Positions 52,745 through 62,181 of a stretch of DNA of 64,000 nucleotides are shown here, one piece after another. A program made the translations under genes and the position numbers. The notes below the pieces were generated by a model. The model saw nothing but the letters and a program-made list of their open reading frames with translations, was not told the origin of the DNA and ran no database searches. Source of the stretch: Cupriavidus cauae (GTDB lineage: Bacteria; Pseudomonadota; Gammaproteobacteria; Burkholderiales; Burkholderiaceae); contig NZ_VWRN01000072.1 in assembly GCF_008632125.1 (NCBI RefSeq), positions 29,959-93,958 of the forward strand, given 5' to 3'. Position 1 is the first letter of the stretch, and every line of letters starts with the position of its first letter.

Positions 52745-53740
52745 TCATTCGGGCTGGATGCCCGCGTCCTTGACCAGCCTTGACCATTTGCGCAGCTCCG
52801 CCGTGACGAAGTTGCCCAGCTCGGCCGGCGTGCTGCCGAAGGGTTCGAAGCCGAAGGCGTAGTACTGCGCGGCGTGCTGCTTGTTGGAGACGATCGCCAC
52901 CAGTTCGCGATTGAGCCGTTCGACCACCGGCGCGGGCGTGCCCGCCGGCGCGAACACGCCGTTCCACGACGTGATATCGAAGCCCTTGAGCTCGGGCACG
53001 CTGGCCAGCGGCGGCACCTCGGGCAGCAGTTCGCTGCGCTGCGCGGTGGTCACGCCGAGCGCGCGCAGCTTGCCCGCCTTGACGTTGGCGATGCCGGCGG
53101 CGAAGTCGACGAACATCAGCTGGATCTGGCCGCCGATCACGTCGGTCATCGCCGGCGGGGTGCTCTTGTAGGGGACGTGCAGCATGTTCAGGCCCGCCAT
53201 CCGCGCCAGCGTCGCGCCGGCGACGATGCCGGTGCTGTTGCCGCTGCCATAGGACAGACCCGGATGCGACTTGGCGTAGGCGATGAACTCGGGCAGCGTC
53301 TTGACCGGCAGCGAGGGGCTGACGACCAGCATGAAGGGCAGGTTGCCCATGCGCGCGACCGGCGTGAAGTCCTTGACCGGGTCGTAGCGCAGCTGCTTCA
53401 TCAGCGACGGGTTGGCGGAGTGCGTGGTGTTGGTCGTCATGAACAGCGTGTAGCCGTCCGGCGCGGCCTTGGCCACGTATTCGGCGGCAATGGTGCCGTT
53501 GGCACCCGGCTTGTTCTCGACCACGACCGACTGGCCGAGCGACTCGCCGAGATACTTGGCCGTCAGCCTGGCCACCGCATCGGTGCCGCTGCCGGCGGCG
53601 AACGGCACCACCAGCTTGATCGGCTTCGAAGGAAAGGTGTCGGCCAGCGCCGCGGGCGCGGCCACGGTCAGCGCCATCGCCACGGCGGCCGCGGTGCGTC
53701 CCAATAGTCGGCCCAAGCCCTGCCTGGTCAGCATGTTCAT
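52745..53740 (-). CDS. TctC/Bug-family periplasmic solute receptor
   Basis: The 331-residue receptor has the signal peptide LLGRTAAAVAMALTVAAPAA (cleavage after ALA), then FPSKPIKLVVPFAAGSGTDA, NKPGANGTIAAEYV, HVPYKSTPPAMTDVIGGQIQ and a TSWNGVFAPAGTPAP segment. The ATG at 53738-53740 follows GAGGAGACAGACG. It is second in the cluster after the cupin gene. The 169 bp before the acyl-CoA dehydrogenase gene contains GTTGGTGCCGC repeats. Confidence 0.9.
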   Translation of the reverse strand: MNMLTRQGLGRLLGRTAAAVAMALTVAAPAALADTFPSKPIKLVVPFAAGSGTDAVARLTAKYLGESLGQSVVVENKPGANGTIAAEYVAKAAPDGYTLFMTTNTTHSANPSLMKQLRYDPVKDFTPVARMGNLPFMLVVSPSLPVKTLPEFIAYAKSHPGLSYGSGNSTGIVAGATLARMAGLNMLHVPYKSTPPAMTDVIGGQIQLMFVDFAAGIANVKAGKLRALGVTTAQRSELLPEVPPLASVPELKGFDITSWNGVFAPAGTPAPVVERLNRELVAIVSNKQHAAQYYAFGFEPFGSTPAELGNFVTAELRKWSRLVKDAGIQPE

Positions 53741-53800
53741 CGTCTGTCTCCTCGTTATGGTGGGATGGCCCGACTGCGCGGGCTCATGGTTGGGCGCGGC

Positions 53801-54190
53801 TCAGTCGGGCCGCACCACGCGTTCCGGCGATTCCTCGTACGGCGGCGAATAGATGACCAGTACCTTGACCGGCTCGTCGCTGACCACCGTGAACACGTGC
53901 ATCTCGTCGGCGGGAAAGAAGCAGCAGTCGCCCGGGCCGAGCTCGCGGCGCTGCCCGCCTACCTCCGCCAGCGCGCGGCCCTCGAGCAGGTAGCAGACCT
54001 GCTCGATGCCCGGATGCGCATGCGGCAGCGCGCCCTTGCCCTTTTCGATGGTGCCGTGCACCACCTCGAGATGGCGCGCGCCGACGGTTTCGGGGCCGAT
54101 CAGGCGACGGTTCAGGGTGCCGACGTGGTTGGCCGGGTGATAGCCCGGAACGTCGTCGAGCGATACGAAGTAAGTGGGGCGGTCTGGCAC
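53801..54190 (-). CDS. Cupin-domain protein
   Basis: The product is 129 residues from the GTG at 54188-54190 (GAGGCTTGCCC before it). It is a single beta-barrel cupin with motif 1 LPHAHPGIEQVCYLLEGRAL (His-His-Glu) and motif 2 GPGDCCFFPADEMHVFTVVS (His). It probably binds a metal; a role as isomerase, dioxygenase or sensor cannot be decided. It is the first gene of the Bug/acyl-CoA dehydrogenase/CoA-transferase cluster. Confidence 0.85.
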   Translation of the reverse strand: MPDRPTYFVSLDDVPGYHPANHVGTLNRRLIGPETVGARHLEVVHGTIEKGKGALPHAHPGIEQVCYLLEGRALAEVGGQRRELGPGDCCFFPADEMHVFTVVSDEPVKVLVIYSPPYEESPERVVRPD

Positions 54191-54248
54191 GGGCAAGCCT
54201 CGGTATGGAGTCGCGGAAGCGATCTTCAAATTCGAAATGATGAATCGC

Positions 54249-54276
54249 AGTTTATATCCGTGAATTAACGGGTCAA
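54249..54276 (-). promoter_or_regulatory. Candidate sigma-70 promoter of the cupin cluster
   Basis: Reading leftward, TTGACC (54271-54276), a 16-base spacer and TAAACT (54249-54254) lie about 60 bp upstream of the cupin start in an AT-rich patch. The rest of the gap to the histidine-kinase gene (54277-54504) is purine-rich on the plus strand (GAGGAAG/GGAGGG runs) and contains no gene or clear terminator. Confidence 0.55.
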
Positions 54277-54504
54277 GCGATTTGTGGACGGCTCCGGGTT
54301 TACGCCTACCGAAGCGGGGCCACGGCAAACGGCGACGCGAAGCCGCACCGCCGCTCGGAAGGCCGGCGGCGTACGTGGGGAGAGGAAGAACGGGGAAGGA
54401 GGAGGGAGAAAGGAGGGCAGGGAGGGCGGGGAGGGCAAGGAGGCGGGTCTGGCGTAGCGGTCCCACCTGATCGGCAGGCCGCTGCGCCTTGGCCCGGACG
54501 CCGA

Positions 54505-56124
54505 CTATGTCGCCGGCGGCGAATTGCCGGCCGGGCCGGCGCCGGCGACCGTGCCCTGCTCGACCATCGCCAGCAGCATCTGCAGCTTCGGCAGTTCGAC
54601 CGGCTTGACGATATGGAAGTGAAAGCCCGCCGCCTTGGTTTCGGCCCGGTCGCTCGGCTGGCCGAAGCCGGTCATCGCGGCGAACACGGTGCCGGACCAG
54701 CCCCGCATGTTCTTCAGTCCGCGCAGTAGCGCAAAGCCGTCGACCACGGGCATCGCGATATCGATCAGCGCCAGCTGCGGCACGAAGCTGCCGGCGATCT
54801 CGATAGCGCCTTCGGCGTCGTAGGCGATATGGACCTCGTGCCCCATCGCCTGCAGCAGCATGCCCAGGCTGTCCGCGGAATCGCGGTTGTCGTCGACCAC
54901 CATCACCCGCAGCGCGCCGGCCGGCAGCGGCACCGCCGTATCCTGCTTTTCGTCGGCGCTCTCGATGCCCAGCGGCAAGCGGATCGTGAAGGTGCTGCCC
55001 ATGCCTTCGCCAGGGCTGCTCGCACGGATCGAGCCGCCGTGCAGCTCCACCAGCGAGCGGCACAGCGACAGGCCGATGCCCAGGCCGCCCTCGTCGGACA
55101 CCTTGCCGTGCTTGTGCTGCACGAACAGGTCGAAGATGGTGTCGATCTCGCTGGCGGGAATGCCGATGCCTTCGTCGCTGACGCGCAGTTCCACCGCCTG
55201 CGGCTGCAGATCCGACTCGATCGCGATCCGGCTGCCCGGCGGCGAGAACTTCGACGCGTTCAACAGCAGGTTCTGCAGCACCTGAATCAGACGGGTCGGA
55301 TCGGCGCGCATCGCGATCTGGCCGGGCACCCGCAAATCCAGCCACTGCCTGCGCCGCTCCAGCGTTGGCTTGGCGGCTTCGGCCGCCCGCGCGACGATGT
55401 CGGCCAGGTCCACGCGGCTGTATTGCAGCTCGACCTTGCCGGAGGTGATGCGGCCCATGTCGAGCAGGTCGTCGACCAGCCGCGTCATATGGGACAGTTG
55501 CCGGTCCAGCACGCTCTGGCACTGGCGCAGCGTCGCGCTGTCGCGCGGCGCCCGCTGGTCGCCCGAGCCCAGCGTCTCGAGCCGCATCAGATTGACGGCG
55601 TTGCGCATCGGTGCCAGCGGATTGCGCAGTTCGTGCGACAGCGTGGCCAGGAACTCGCTCATGCGCCGGCTCGATTGTTCCAGCTCTTCCAGCCGCTTGC
55701 GCTCGGTCATGTCGCGCGTGACCTTGGCGAAGCCCTGCAGCACACCCTGCTCGTCGAACATCGCCGTGATGGTGACGTTGGCCCAGAACAGCGTGCCATC
55801 CCGGCGCACGCGCCAGCCTTCGTCCTCGAAGCGGCCATCGGCGGCGGCCCGGCGCAGCTCGTAGTCCGGCCAGCCGCGCGCCACCGCATCGGGTGGATAG
55901 AAGACCGAGAAATGCTTGCCGATGATCTCGTGCGCGGCGTAGCCCTTGATCTTGGCGACGCCGCGATTCCAGCTGGTGATATTGCCGGACACGTCGAGCG
56001 TGAAGATCGCGTAGTCCTGAATGGCCTCGACCAGGGCCCGATATTTGGCTTCCAGCTGCTTCGGCGTGCCTTCCGCGTTGGCTGAAGCCTCCGTACCGTG
56101 CGCCGGTTCGGTGGGGTGTGTCAT
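54505..56124 (-). CDS. Soluble hybrid histidine kinase (PAS-HisKA-HATPase-REC)
   Basis: The product is 539 residues. PAS domain at about 25-140 (AIFTLDVSGNITSWNRGVAK, with DMTERKRLEELEQ after it); HisKA with phospho-accepting His164 in TLSHELRNPLAPMR; HATPase with N-box NLLLNASKF, VSDEGIGIPASEID, GGLGIGLSLCRSLV; receiver domain with acceptor Asp455 in LIDIAMPVVDGF. No membrane helix is present, so the signal is cytoplasmic. No separate output regulator is adjacent. The ATG at 56122-56124 follows GGAGCTTCAAC; upstream in-frame starts are not supported. Confidence 0.92.
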   Translation of the reverse strand: MTHPTEPAHGTEASANAEGTPKQLEAKYRALVEAIQDYAIFTLDVSGNITSWNRGVAKIKGYAAHEIIGKHFSVFYPPDAVARGWPDYELRRAAADGRFEDEGWRVRRDGTLFWANVTITAMFDEQGVLQGFAKVTRDMTERKRLEELEQSSRRMSEFLATLSHELRNPLAPMRNAVNLMRLETLGSGDQRAPRDSATLRQCQSVLDRQLSHMTRLVDDLLDMGRITSGKVELQYSRVDLADIVARAAEAAKPTLERRRQWLDLRVPGQIAMRADPTRLIQVLQNLLLNASKFSPPGSRIAIESDLQPQAVELRVSDEGIGIPASEIDTIFDLFVQHKHGKVSDEGGLGIGLSLCRSLVELHGGSIRASSPGEGMGSTFTIRLPLGIESADEKQDTAVPLPAGALRVMVVDDNRDSADSLGMLLQAMGHEVHIAYDAEGAIEIAGSFVPQLALIDIAMPVVDGFALLRGLKNMRGWSGTVFAAMTGFGQPSDRAETKAAGFHFHIVKPVELPKLQMLLAMVEQGTVAGAGPAGNSPPAT

Positions 56125-56179
56125 GTTGAAGCTCCGGGCGGGGATGACGCAAAGGATACGCCAGCCATGGCGGCGGGCC

Positions 56180-56214
56180 AAAAAAACCGCAGGCGGCACG
56201 AGGCCGCCTGCGGT
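56180..56214 (-). terminator. Rho-independent terminator of the TPR gene
   Basis: On the minus strand ACCGCAGGCGGC pairs perfectly with GCCGCCTGCGGT around a 5-base loop, a 12-bp stem, followed by seven T. It lies about 100 bp after the TPR gene stop and before the histidine-kinase gene, which therefore has its own promoter. Confidence 0.92.
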
Positions 56215-56310
56215 GGCTTGCGACGCATCGGCGATGCGCGCCACACGTGCCGATACGTTCGATACGCAGGCCGGTTGGCGTGGAGCGTCCCCGGCGCCCG
56301 CGCGCGCGGC

Positions 56311-57684
56311 TCAGGCCGCCCGCGCTGCCGGTGTGCGGCCTGCCGCCTCGGCGCTCTCGCGGTACAGCGTCGAGGCGCGCTGCACCAGCGTGCTCAGGCT
56401 TGGCGTCATCGGCTTGAGCTCCATCCGCTCGGCCGCGAGCGCGCAGGCCAGGTTGGCCCTGTCGCCGCGCAATGCCGCCTCGATCAGCGTCAGGTTCAGG
56501 ATGTCGCGCTGGGCGTGGCTGCCGCCGAAGCGATGCGCGATCAGGCGCACCGGCATCAGCAGTTCGATCGCATGGTCGTAGTCGCAGGCCTCGAACGCGT
56601 ACAGCGCCTCGATCACCGGCAGGCCGACCTCGCGCGTCATCGCGGCGTTGGTACCCGTGCCCGCCGCCGCCCGCCGCATGTTCGCCATCAGCCTGGCGAA
56701 GGACGCCGGGCGGTCGTCGCCGAGATAGGCAAGGCCGGCGTGCACGTCGTTGAAGGCGTAGGTCCCCTCCGCGCCGCGCGCCTCGCAGGTATCGGCCAGT
56801 TCCGCCCAGCGCGAGCCCACGTCGATGCCGCGCAGCTGCAGCCGCCACAGCATCGCGCTGGCGTCGATCACGTCGAGCGCCACCGCGGAGCGCGCGGCAC
56901 GGATGCGTTCGTCGTACAGCGCCAGCACCTGGTCGGCATGGCCGAGCTCGAGGTGGAACAGCGCCAGATGCCACCAGTTATGGACGGCCATCATGTTGTC
57001 GGTGGCCCAGTCCTCGGTGCGCGACTGCAGCCAGCCGATGCCCTGGTCCGGGCGGCCCTGCATCTCCATCACGTGCGCGACCGCATGAATGGCCCACGGA
57101 TCGCGCGGATCGAGCTCCAGCGCGAAGCGCCCGCGTTCCTCGGCCTGTTCGTACAGATGGGTCTCCTCCAGGCCGAAGGCGTGCATGCCCAGCACATGGC
57201 TGAAGCCCGGCACACGCGCATTCCAGTTCGGCAGCACCTGCGCGATGCGATCGCGCAGCATGCTCGACTGGCCCAGCAGGAAGTCGGTGATATGCGCGAC
57301 CTGCAGCGCCAGCGCATCGCGCGGGTAATCGATCACGATGTCGCCATACATCTGGTTCGCGCGGGCGAACTCGCCGTCGAGCCAGGCACGGGCAGCGGCG
57401 ATATGCCGGCGCTCGCGCTCGTTGGCGATGCCGTGCAGCGCCTCGGCGGCCTCGACGGTCTGGCGCAGCAGCGGCGCGACCGCGCCATCGCCGGCGGTGA
57501 TCAGCATCCCCGCGCGTAGTGCGTGCCCCATCACGAACTCGGGGTCTTCGGCCAGGGTCTCGTCGATCATCGTCAGCGGATCGCCGTAGTAGCCCTGCAA
57601 CAGTTCGAGGGCGGATTCGAAACGCTCCATCGAACGGCTATTGCCCGACGAAACCTGCAGGTGCCGGGAATCGGTGTGTGCCAT
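56311..57684 (-). CDS. Tetratricopeptide-repeat protein (TTC38-like)
   Basis: The product is 457 residues from the ATG at 57682-57684 (one three codons upstream is possible). It is all helical and matches the TTC38-type family: ALELLQGYYGDPLTMIDETL, FVMGHALRAGMLITAGDG, HIAAARAWLDGEFARANQMY, PGFSHVLGMHAFGLEETHLY, DPRDPWAIHAVAHVMEMQGR, MAVHNWWHLALFHLELG. The conserved His/Trp-rich core suggests more than a scaffold, but no reaction is known to me. It ends at a strong terminator and is divergent from the large BTAD protein gene, a possible partner. Confidence 0.82.
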   Translation of the reverse strand: MAHTDSRHLQVSSGNSRSMERFESALELLQGYYGDPLTMIDETLAEDPEFVMGHALRAGMLITAGDGAVAPLLRQTVEAAEALHGIANERERRHIAAARAWLDGEFARANQMYGDIVIDYPRDALALQVAHITDFLLGQSSMLRDRIAQVLPNWNARVPGFSHVLGMHAFGLEETHLYEQAEERGRFALELDPRDPWAIHAVAHVMEMQGRPDQGIGWLQSRTEDWATDNMMAVHNWWHLALFHLELGHADQVLALYDERIRAARSAVALDVIDASAMLWRLQLRGIDVGSRWAELADTCEARGAEGTYAFNDVHAGLAYLGDDRPASFARLMANMRRAAAGTGTNAAMTREVGLPVIEALYAFEACDYDHAIELLMPVRLIAHRFGGSHAQRDILNLTLIEAALRGDRANLACALAAERMELKPMTPSLSTLVQRASTLYRESAEAAGRTPAARAA

Positions 57685-57997
57685 GGAAGTCATCCTTGTT
57701 TCTAATGCGCAATCCAGCAGCCCGGTGGTCTTGTCGCTGTCTGCGCCGCATCATGCGGCCGGCGGGCGTCGCGGCTGGCCTCGCCATTGGAGAGTCTTGG
57801 AGGCGGGGCAGTAGCGAGGTTAGGGGGGCGCCGTGATATGGCCGTGCGCGCCGGCGTGAAAGAAGCGTGAAAGTTGTGGGGCAGCAGTACCGCGCTGCGT
57901 CAATCCGTGGCCTATAAAAGAGCTTTCCAGGCCAGCTTCGCAAGCCGATGCCGCCGCGCCTGCCTCTGACATCGGCCACGGCAAGGACTCCCAAGCG
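57685..57997. promoter_or_regulatory. Divergent gap between TPR and BTAD genes
   Basis: These 313 bases hold no gene. GCCGCAT-C-ATGCGGC (57745-57759) is a 15-bp palindrome near the middle. TATAAA at 57913-57918 is a likely -10 for the rightward gene, with a leader of about 80 bases; its -35 is poor, which suggests activator control. The BTAD protein itself has a DNA-binding N-terminus and could act here. Confidence 0.45.
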
Positions 57998-60900
57998 ATG
58001 GCGGCGGTCCGTCTCGATCTGTTCGGCGGCTTTACCCTGAGTTCGCCGGACGGCACTCCCATCCCCCTGTCCGCGCGCAAGGCGCGCGCGGTGCTGGCCT
58101 ATCTTGCGCTGGCCGACGGCCGGCCGCAGCCGCGCGACAAGCTGGCCGCGCTGCTCTGGCCCGACAGCCATGCCGAGCAGGCACGCACCAGCCTGCGCCA
58201 GGCACTCAGCGCGGTGCGCCGCGCGGTGGAGGGATATCCCGTGGTGCTGGCCGATGCCGACCGGGTGGCGCTGTGCGGCGTCGCGGTCGACGTGGTGGCC
58301 TTCGAAGACCATCTGCGCGCTGCTACCCCGGAGGCGCTCGAGGCCGCCGTCGCGCTGTATCGCGGCGATCTGCTCGAGGGATTCGATGCCGCCGCGCCGA
58401 CCTTCGACCATTGGCTCGCGGTCGAGCGCGAACGGCTGCGCGGGCTGGCGCTGCAGGCGCTGGCGCGGCTGATGGATCGGCACGAGCAGGCGGGCGAGCT
58501 CGATCGCGCGATCGCCTGCGCCACGCGCCTGCTGACGCTCGATGCCCTGCAGGAGTCGGTGCACCGGGCGCTGATGCGGCTGTACGACCGGCAGGGTCGG
58601 CAGGCGCTGGCGCTCAAGCAGTACCGCCTGTGCCGGATCGCGCTGCAGCGGGAGCTGGGCGTGTCGCCCGAGGCGGAAACGGAGGCGCTGCACCAGCAGA
58701 TTCTGCGTGCGCGGCGGCAGGCGTCGCCGGTGCCGGCCGCACCGGCGGGGATGTCGGCCGCGCCGCCGGTGGCGGTGTCCGGGGCGCCGGTGTCCGCGGC
58801 TCCGGTGGTGCCGGAGGCCTCGGCCGGCGCCGGCCCCACTGCCGCACCGATCGCCGGCGCCGCCAGGGCAGCCGCGGCGGTCGCACCCGGTACGCCGCAG
58901 CCGCGCCATGCCGTCGTCGTGGTTGCCAGCGTCGACGATATCGGCGCCCATGCCGCCGGGCTCGACGCCGAGCAGATCCATGGCCTGCTGATGCGCTGGC
59001 GCGAACGGGCCCGGGCGTTGGCCGCTGCCTGCGGGGGCACCGTGACCGACGAGATCGGCGCGCGGCTGACCGTCGTGTTCGGCGTGCCGGTGGCCCACGG
59101 CAACGATGCCGAACGCGCGATGCACGTCGCCGTCGGCCTGCACGACGGCGTGCGGCGCCTGTGCCCCGAGTGCGCGACGCCGCCGGCGGTGCGGGTGGGC
59201 GTCGCCAGCGGACAGGTCCTGTTCGCGGCCGCGCCACCGACCGCTGGCGGCGCGATGACGCTGACCGGCCCGCCGGTCAACGTCGCCGCGCGCGTGATGG
59301 AGCACGCGCAGGCCGGCGAGACCGTGGTCTCGAATCGCGTCTTTCTCGCCTTGCCGGGGCGCCTGGAGGTCGAGCATCTGACCGATGTGTCGATGCCGGG
59401 CATCCCCGAGCCGATTCCGCTATGGCGCGTGCGCCGGTTTCTCGATGCCGCCGAGACGGCGCCCCAGCATGCCTTCGTCGGACGGCAGGCCGAGCTGGTG
59501 CAACTGGCCGGCGTGGCCGGCGATTGCCTGCGCTCCGGACAGGGCCGCGTGGTGGTGATCCGCGGCGAGGCCGGCATCGGCAAGAGCCGGCTCGCCGAGC
59601 GCTTCGTCGCGCTGGCGCGCGAACACGGCATGGAAGCGCTGCGCGCGCTGGTGCTCGATTTCGGCGTCAGTACGTCGGGCGATCCGCTGCGCGTGCTGGT
59701 GCGCGCTCTGTTCGGCATCGATGCCGGCGCCAGTACCGAGGCGCGCGCGGCGGTCATTGCGGGCTCGATCGCCAGCGGCCGCATCGACGATGACGACGTG
59801 CCGTTCGCCTTCGATCTGCTCGACGTACCCCAACCCGAGGCGCAGGCCGCGGCGCTGGCGGCGATGGATGCCGGCGCGCGGCAGCGCGGCGTGCAGCGCT
59901 TCCTGCTGGCGCAGGTCGCGCGCCGCAGCACGTTCAAGCCGCTGCTGATCGTCGTCGAGGACGTGCATTGGGCCGAGCGCGCGCTGCTCGATTGTCTGGC
60001 GCGGCTCGCTGCCGCCACGCGAAGCTGCCGGCTGGTGCTGGCGATGACGGTGCGGCCGGAGCAGGATCCGCTCGACAGCGCATGGCGCGCGGCCGCGGGT
60101 GGCGCGTCGCTGACCACGATCGACCTCGGGCCGCTGAACGATGCGGAGGCGCGCGAACTGGCGACGCGCTATCGCCATGTCGACGAGCAGCTGGCCGATT
60201 CCTGCATCCGCCGCGCCGAAGGCAATCCGCTCTTTCTCGATCAGTTGCTGCGCAATGCGGCCCCCGGCACGGACGCCGAGGCGCTGCCCGGCACGCTGCA
60301 GAGCATCGTGCTGGCGCGCATGGACCGCTTGCCCGAGTCGCATCGCCAGGCCCTGCAGGCGGCCGCCGTGCTGGGTCAGCGCTTCTCGCCGGTGGCGCTG
60401 CGCCATCTGCTTGGCACGGACGACGATCCCTGCGAGGCGCTGGCGCGGCAGGCGATGCTGCGGCCCGAGGGCGAAGACTACCTGTTCATGCACGCGCTGA
60501 TTCATCAAGCCGTTTATGCGTCGCTGCTCAAATCGCGCCGGCTGGCGCTGCATCGGCGCGCAGCGGACTGGTATCGGAGCCGCGATCTGACGCTGCATGC
60601 CGAGCATCTCGACGCCGCCAGCGATGCCGGGGCGGCGCCGGCCTACGAAGCGGCGGCGCGGCACGAGGCGGGGCACTTCCGCAACGAGCGGGCGCTGCGG
60701 CTGGTCGAACGCGCGCTGGAGATCGTCGGCGATGGCGCGACCAGGCAGTCGCTGGCCTGCCTGCGCGGCGAGCTGACGCTCAATCTCGGCCAGCCGGCCG
60801 AAGCATTGAAGGCGTTCGAGCACGCGGTGGCGCTGGCCGACGACCACAGCCAACGCGCCCACGCGTGGTTCGGCGTGGCCTCGGCACTGCGGCTGCTGGA

Positions 60901-61984
60901 CCGCTACGAGCGCGCGTTGATCGCCCTGCAGCATGCGCAGCGCGGCGCCGCGGCAATCGGCGACGCCGACATGCTGGCGCAGATCGAATCGCTGCGCGGC
61001 AACGTTCATTTCCCGATGGGTGACCTCGACGCCTGCCTGACCGCGCATCAGCGCGCGCTGCAGCACGCCGGCGTGGCGGGCTCGGCGCTGGGAGAGGCCC
61101 GCGCCCTCGGCGGCCTCGGCGATGCCTACTATCAGCAAGGCCGTATGGTCACCGCCCGCGCGCATTTCGTGCGCTGCGTCGAACTGGCCCGCGCGCGCGG
61201 CTTCGTGCGGATCGAAGGGGCAAACCTGCCCATGGTCGGCGCGGTCGACCTGCTGTGCAATGCCTTGCCGTCCGCACTGGCGCGCTGCGAGGAGGCGCTG
61301 CGCATCGCCCGCAGGATCGGCGATGCGCGCATCGAACTGCTGGCCTATGACGTGATGGCGTCCACCGAGCAGCAGACCGGCGATTGGGCGAAATCGCAGG
61401 CGCATGCCGAACGGGCGTTGGTGCTGGCGCGGCGTTTGGGGGCGCGTCGCTTCGAAGCGGAACTGGCCGGACGGCGGGCACTGGCCATCGGCAACCAAGG
61501 GCATCCGGAGGCCGCGGAACAGTTGCTGGACGAAGCGCTGGCGTTGAGCCGCGACACCGGCATGCGGTACTCCGGCCCGATGATCCTGGGGTTTCTCGCC
61601 CGCACCTCGCGCGATCCGGACAAGCAGCGCCGTGCGTTGGCGCAGGGCGAGGCGATCCTGGCGCAAAGCTGCGTCAGCCATTGCCACCTCGATCTCTACG
61701 AGGCTGCGATCGAAGTTTCGTTGCGCAACGGCCGTTGGGACGATGCGGACCGCTATGCCGACGCGCTGCAGGCCTACACGCGACCGGAGCCGTTTCCGTG
61801 GGCACAGTTCCTGATCCGCCGCGCCCGGGTCCTGGCGGCGCTGGGCCGCAGCCAGCGCGGTGCCAGCCAGACCGGGCTGCGGGCCGAGCTGATGGCGCTG
61901 CGCAAGGAGGCCCTCGGCGCAGGCATGCTGGCGGCCCTCGCGGGTATCGATGAGATGCTCAGGCGCGTTCACACCGCTCACTAG
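57998..61984 (+). CDS. Large signalling regulator: BTAD, cyclase-like, AAA ATPase and TPR domains
   Basis: The product is 1328 residues. Residues 1-95 are an OmpR-type winged helix (VRLDLFGGFTLSSPDG, RDKLAALLWPDSHAEQARTS); 100-245 a bacterial transcriptional activation domain (RGDLLEGFDAAAPTFDHWLA, LMRLYDRQGRQALALKQYRL). After an Ala/Pro/Val-rich linker, 300-475 resembles a class III nucleotide cyclase but has lost metal aspartates. Walker A is GEAGIGKSRLAER (about 522) and Walker B LLIVVEDVHWAE (about 650). TPR-like helices fill 830-1320. Such proteins are ATP-driven regulators of unknown signals. The ATG at 57998 is the family-like start. Confidence 0.88.
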   Translation: MAAVRLDLFGGFTLSSPDGTPIPLSARKARAVLAYLALADGRPQPRDKLAALLWPDSHAEQARTSLRQALSAVRRAVEGYPVVLADADRVALCGVAVDVVAFEDHLRAATPEALEAAVALYRGDLLEGFDAAAPTFDHWLAVERERLRGLALQALARLMDRHEQAGELDRAIACATRLLTLDALQESVHRALMRLYDRQGRQALALKQYRLCRIALQRELGVSPEAETEALHQQILRARRQASPVPAAPAGMSAAPPVAVSGAPVSAAPVVPEASAGAGPTAAPIAGAARAAAAVAPGTPQPRHAVVVVASVDDIGAHAAGLDAEQIHGLLMRWRERARALAAACGGTVTDEIGARLTVVFGVPVAHGNDAERAMHVAVGLHDGVRRLCPECATPPAVRVGVASGQVLFAAAPPTAGGAMTLTGPPVNVAARVMEHAQAGETVVSNRVFLALPGRLEVEHLTDVSMPGIPEPIPLWRVRRFLDAAETAPQHAFVGRQAELVQLAGVAGDCLRSGQGRVVVIRGEAGIGKSRLAERFVALAREHGMEALRALVLDFGVSTSGDPLRVLVRALFGIDAGASTEARAAVIAGSIASGRIDDDDVPFAFDLLDVPQPEAQAAALAAMDAGARQRGVQRFLLAQVARRSTFKPLLIVVEDVHWAERALLDCLARLAAATRSCRLVLAMTVRPEQDPLDSAWRAAAGGASLTTIDLGPLNDAEARELATRYRHVDEQLADSCIRRAEGNPLFLDQLLRNAAPGTDAEALPGTLQSIVLARMDRLPESHRQALQAAAVLGQRFSPVALRHLLGTDDDPCEALARQAMLRPEGEDYLFMHALIHQAVYASLLKSRRLALHRRAADWYRSRDLTLHAEHLDAASDAGAAPAYEAAARHEAGHFRNERALRLVERALEIVGDGATRQSLACLRGELTLNLGQPAEALKAFEHAVALADDHSQRAHAWFGVASALRLLDRYERALIALQHAQRGAAAIGDADMLAQIESLRGNVHFPMGDLDACLTAHQRALQHAGVAGSALGEARALGGLGDAYYQQGRMVTARAHFVRCVELARARGFVRIEGANLPMVGAVDLLCNALPSALARCEEALRIARRIGDARIELLAYDVMASTEQQTGDWAKSQAHAERALVLARRLGARRFEAELAGRRALAIGNQGHPEAAEQLLDEALALSRDTGMRYSGPMILGFLARTSRDPDKQRRALAQGEAILAQSCVSHCHLDLYEAAIEVSLRNGRWDDADRYADALQAYTRPEPFPWAQFLIRRARVLAALGRSQRGASQTGLRAELMALRKEALGAGMLAALAGIDEMLRRVHTAH

Positions 61985-62181
61985 CGCGCAGCCGTGCGGG
62001 CGTCCCCCGTTCGGCCATCTACCCGCTGTACCACGACTGAATCGAAAACCTGCCAACGATTTCCAATAGCGCCACTGGCTTGCTGCCCGGCACCATCTGG
62101 CCAGCATCGGCGGTACGCCGCCGCTGCACCACCCTCCGCCACGGTCTGGCGGAATCCATCCCCACTTCGTCAGGAGCAATC

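Noticed and set aside
58894..59430. Active adenylate/guanylate cyclase domain in the large BTAD protein
   Set aside because: The segment resembles class III cyclases but the metal-binding aspartates are replaced (for example IGARLTVVFG), so catalytic activity is unlikely.
61985..62181. Hrp-type promoter (TTCG-N16-TTCG) before the F-box-like gene
   Set aside because: TTCG occurs but no second TTCG at the right spacing was found.
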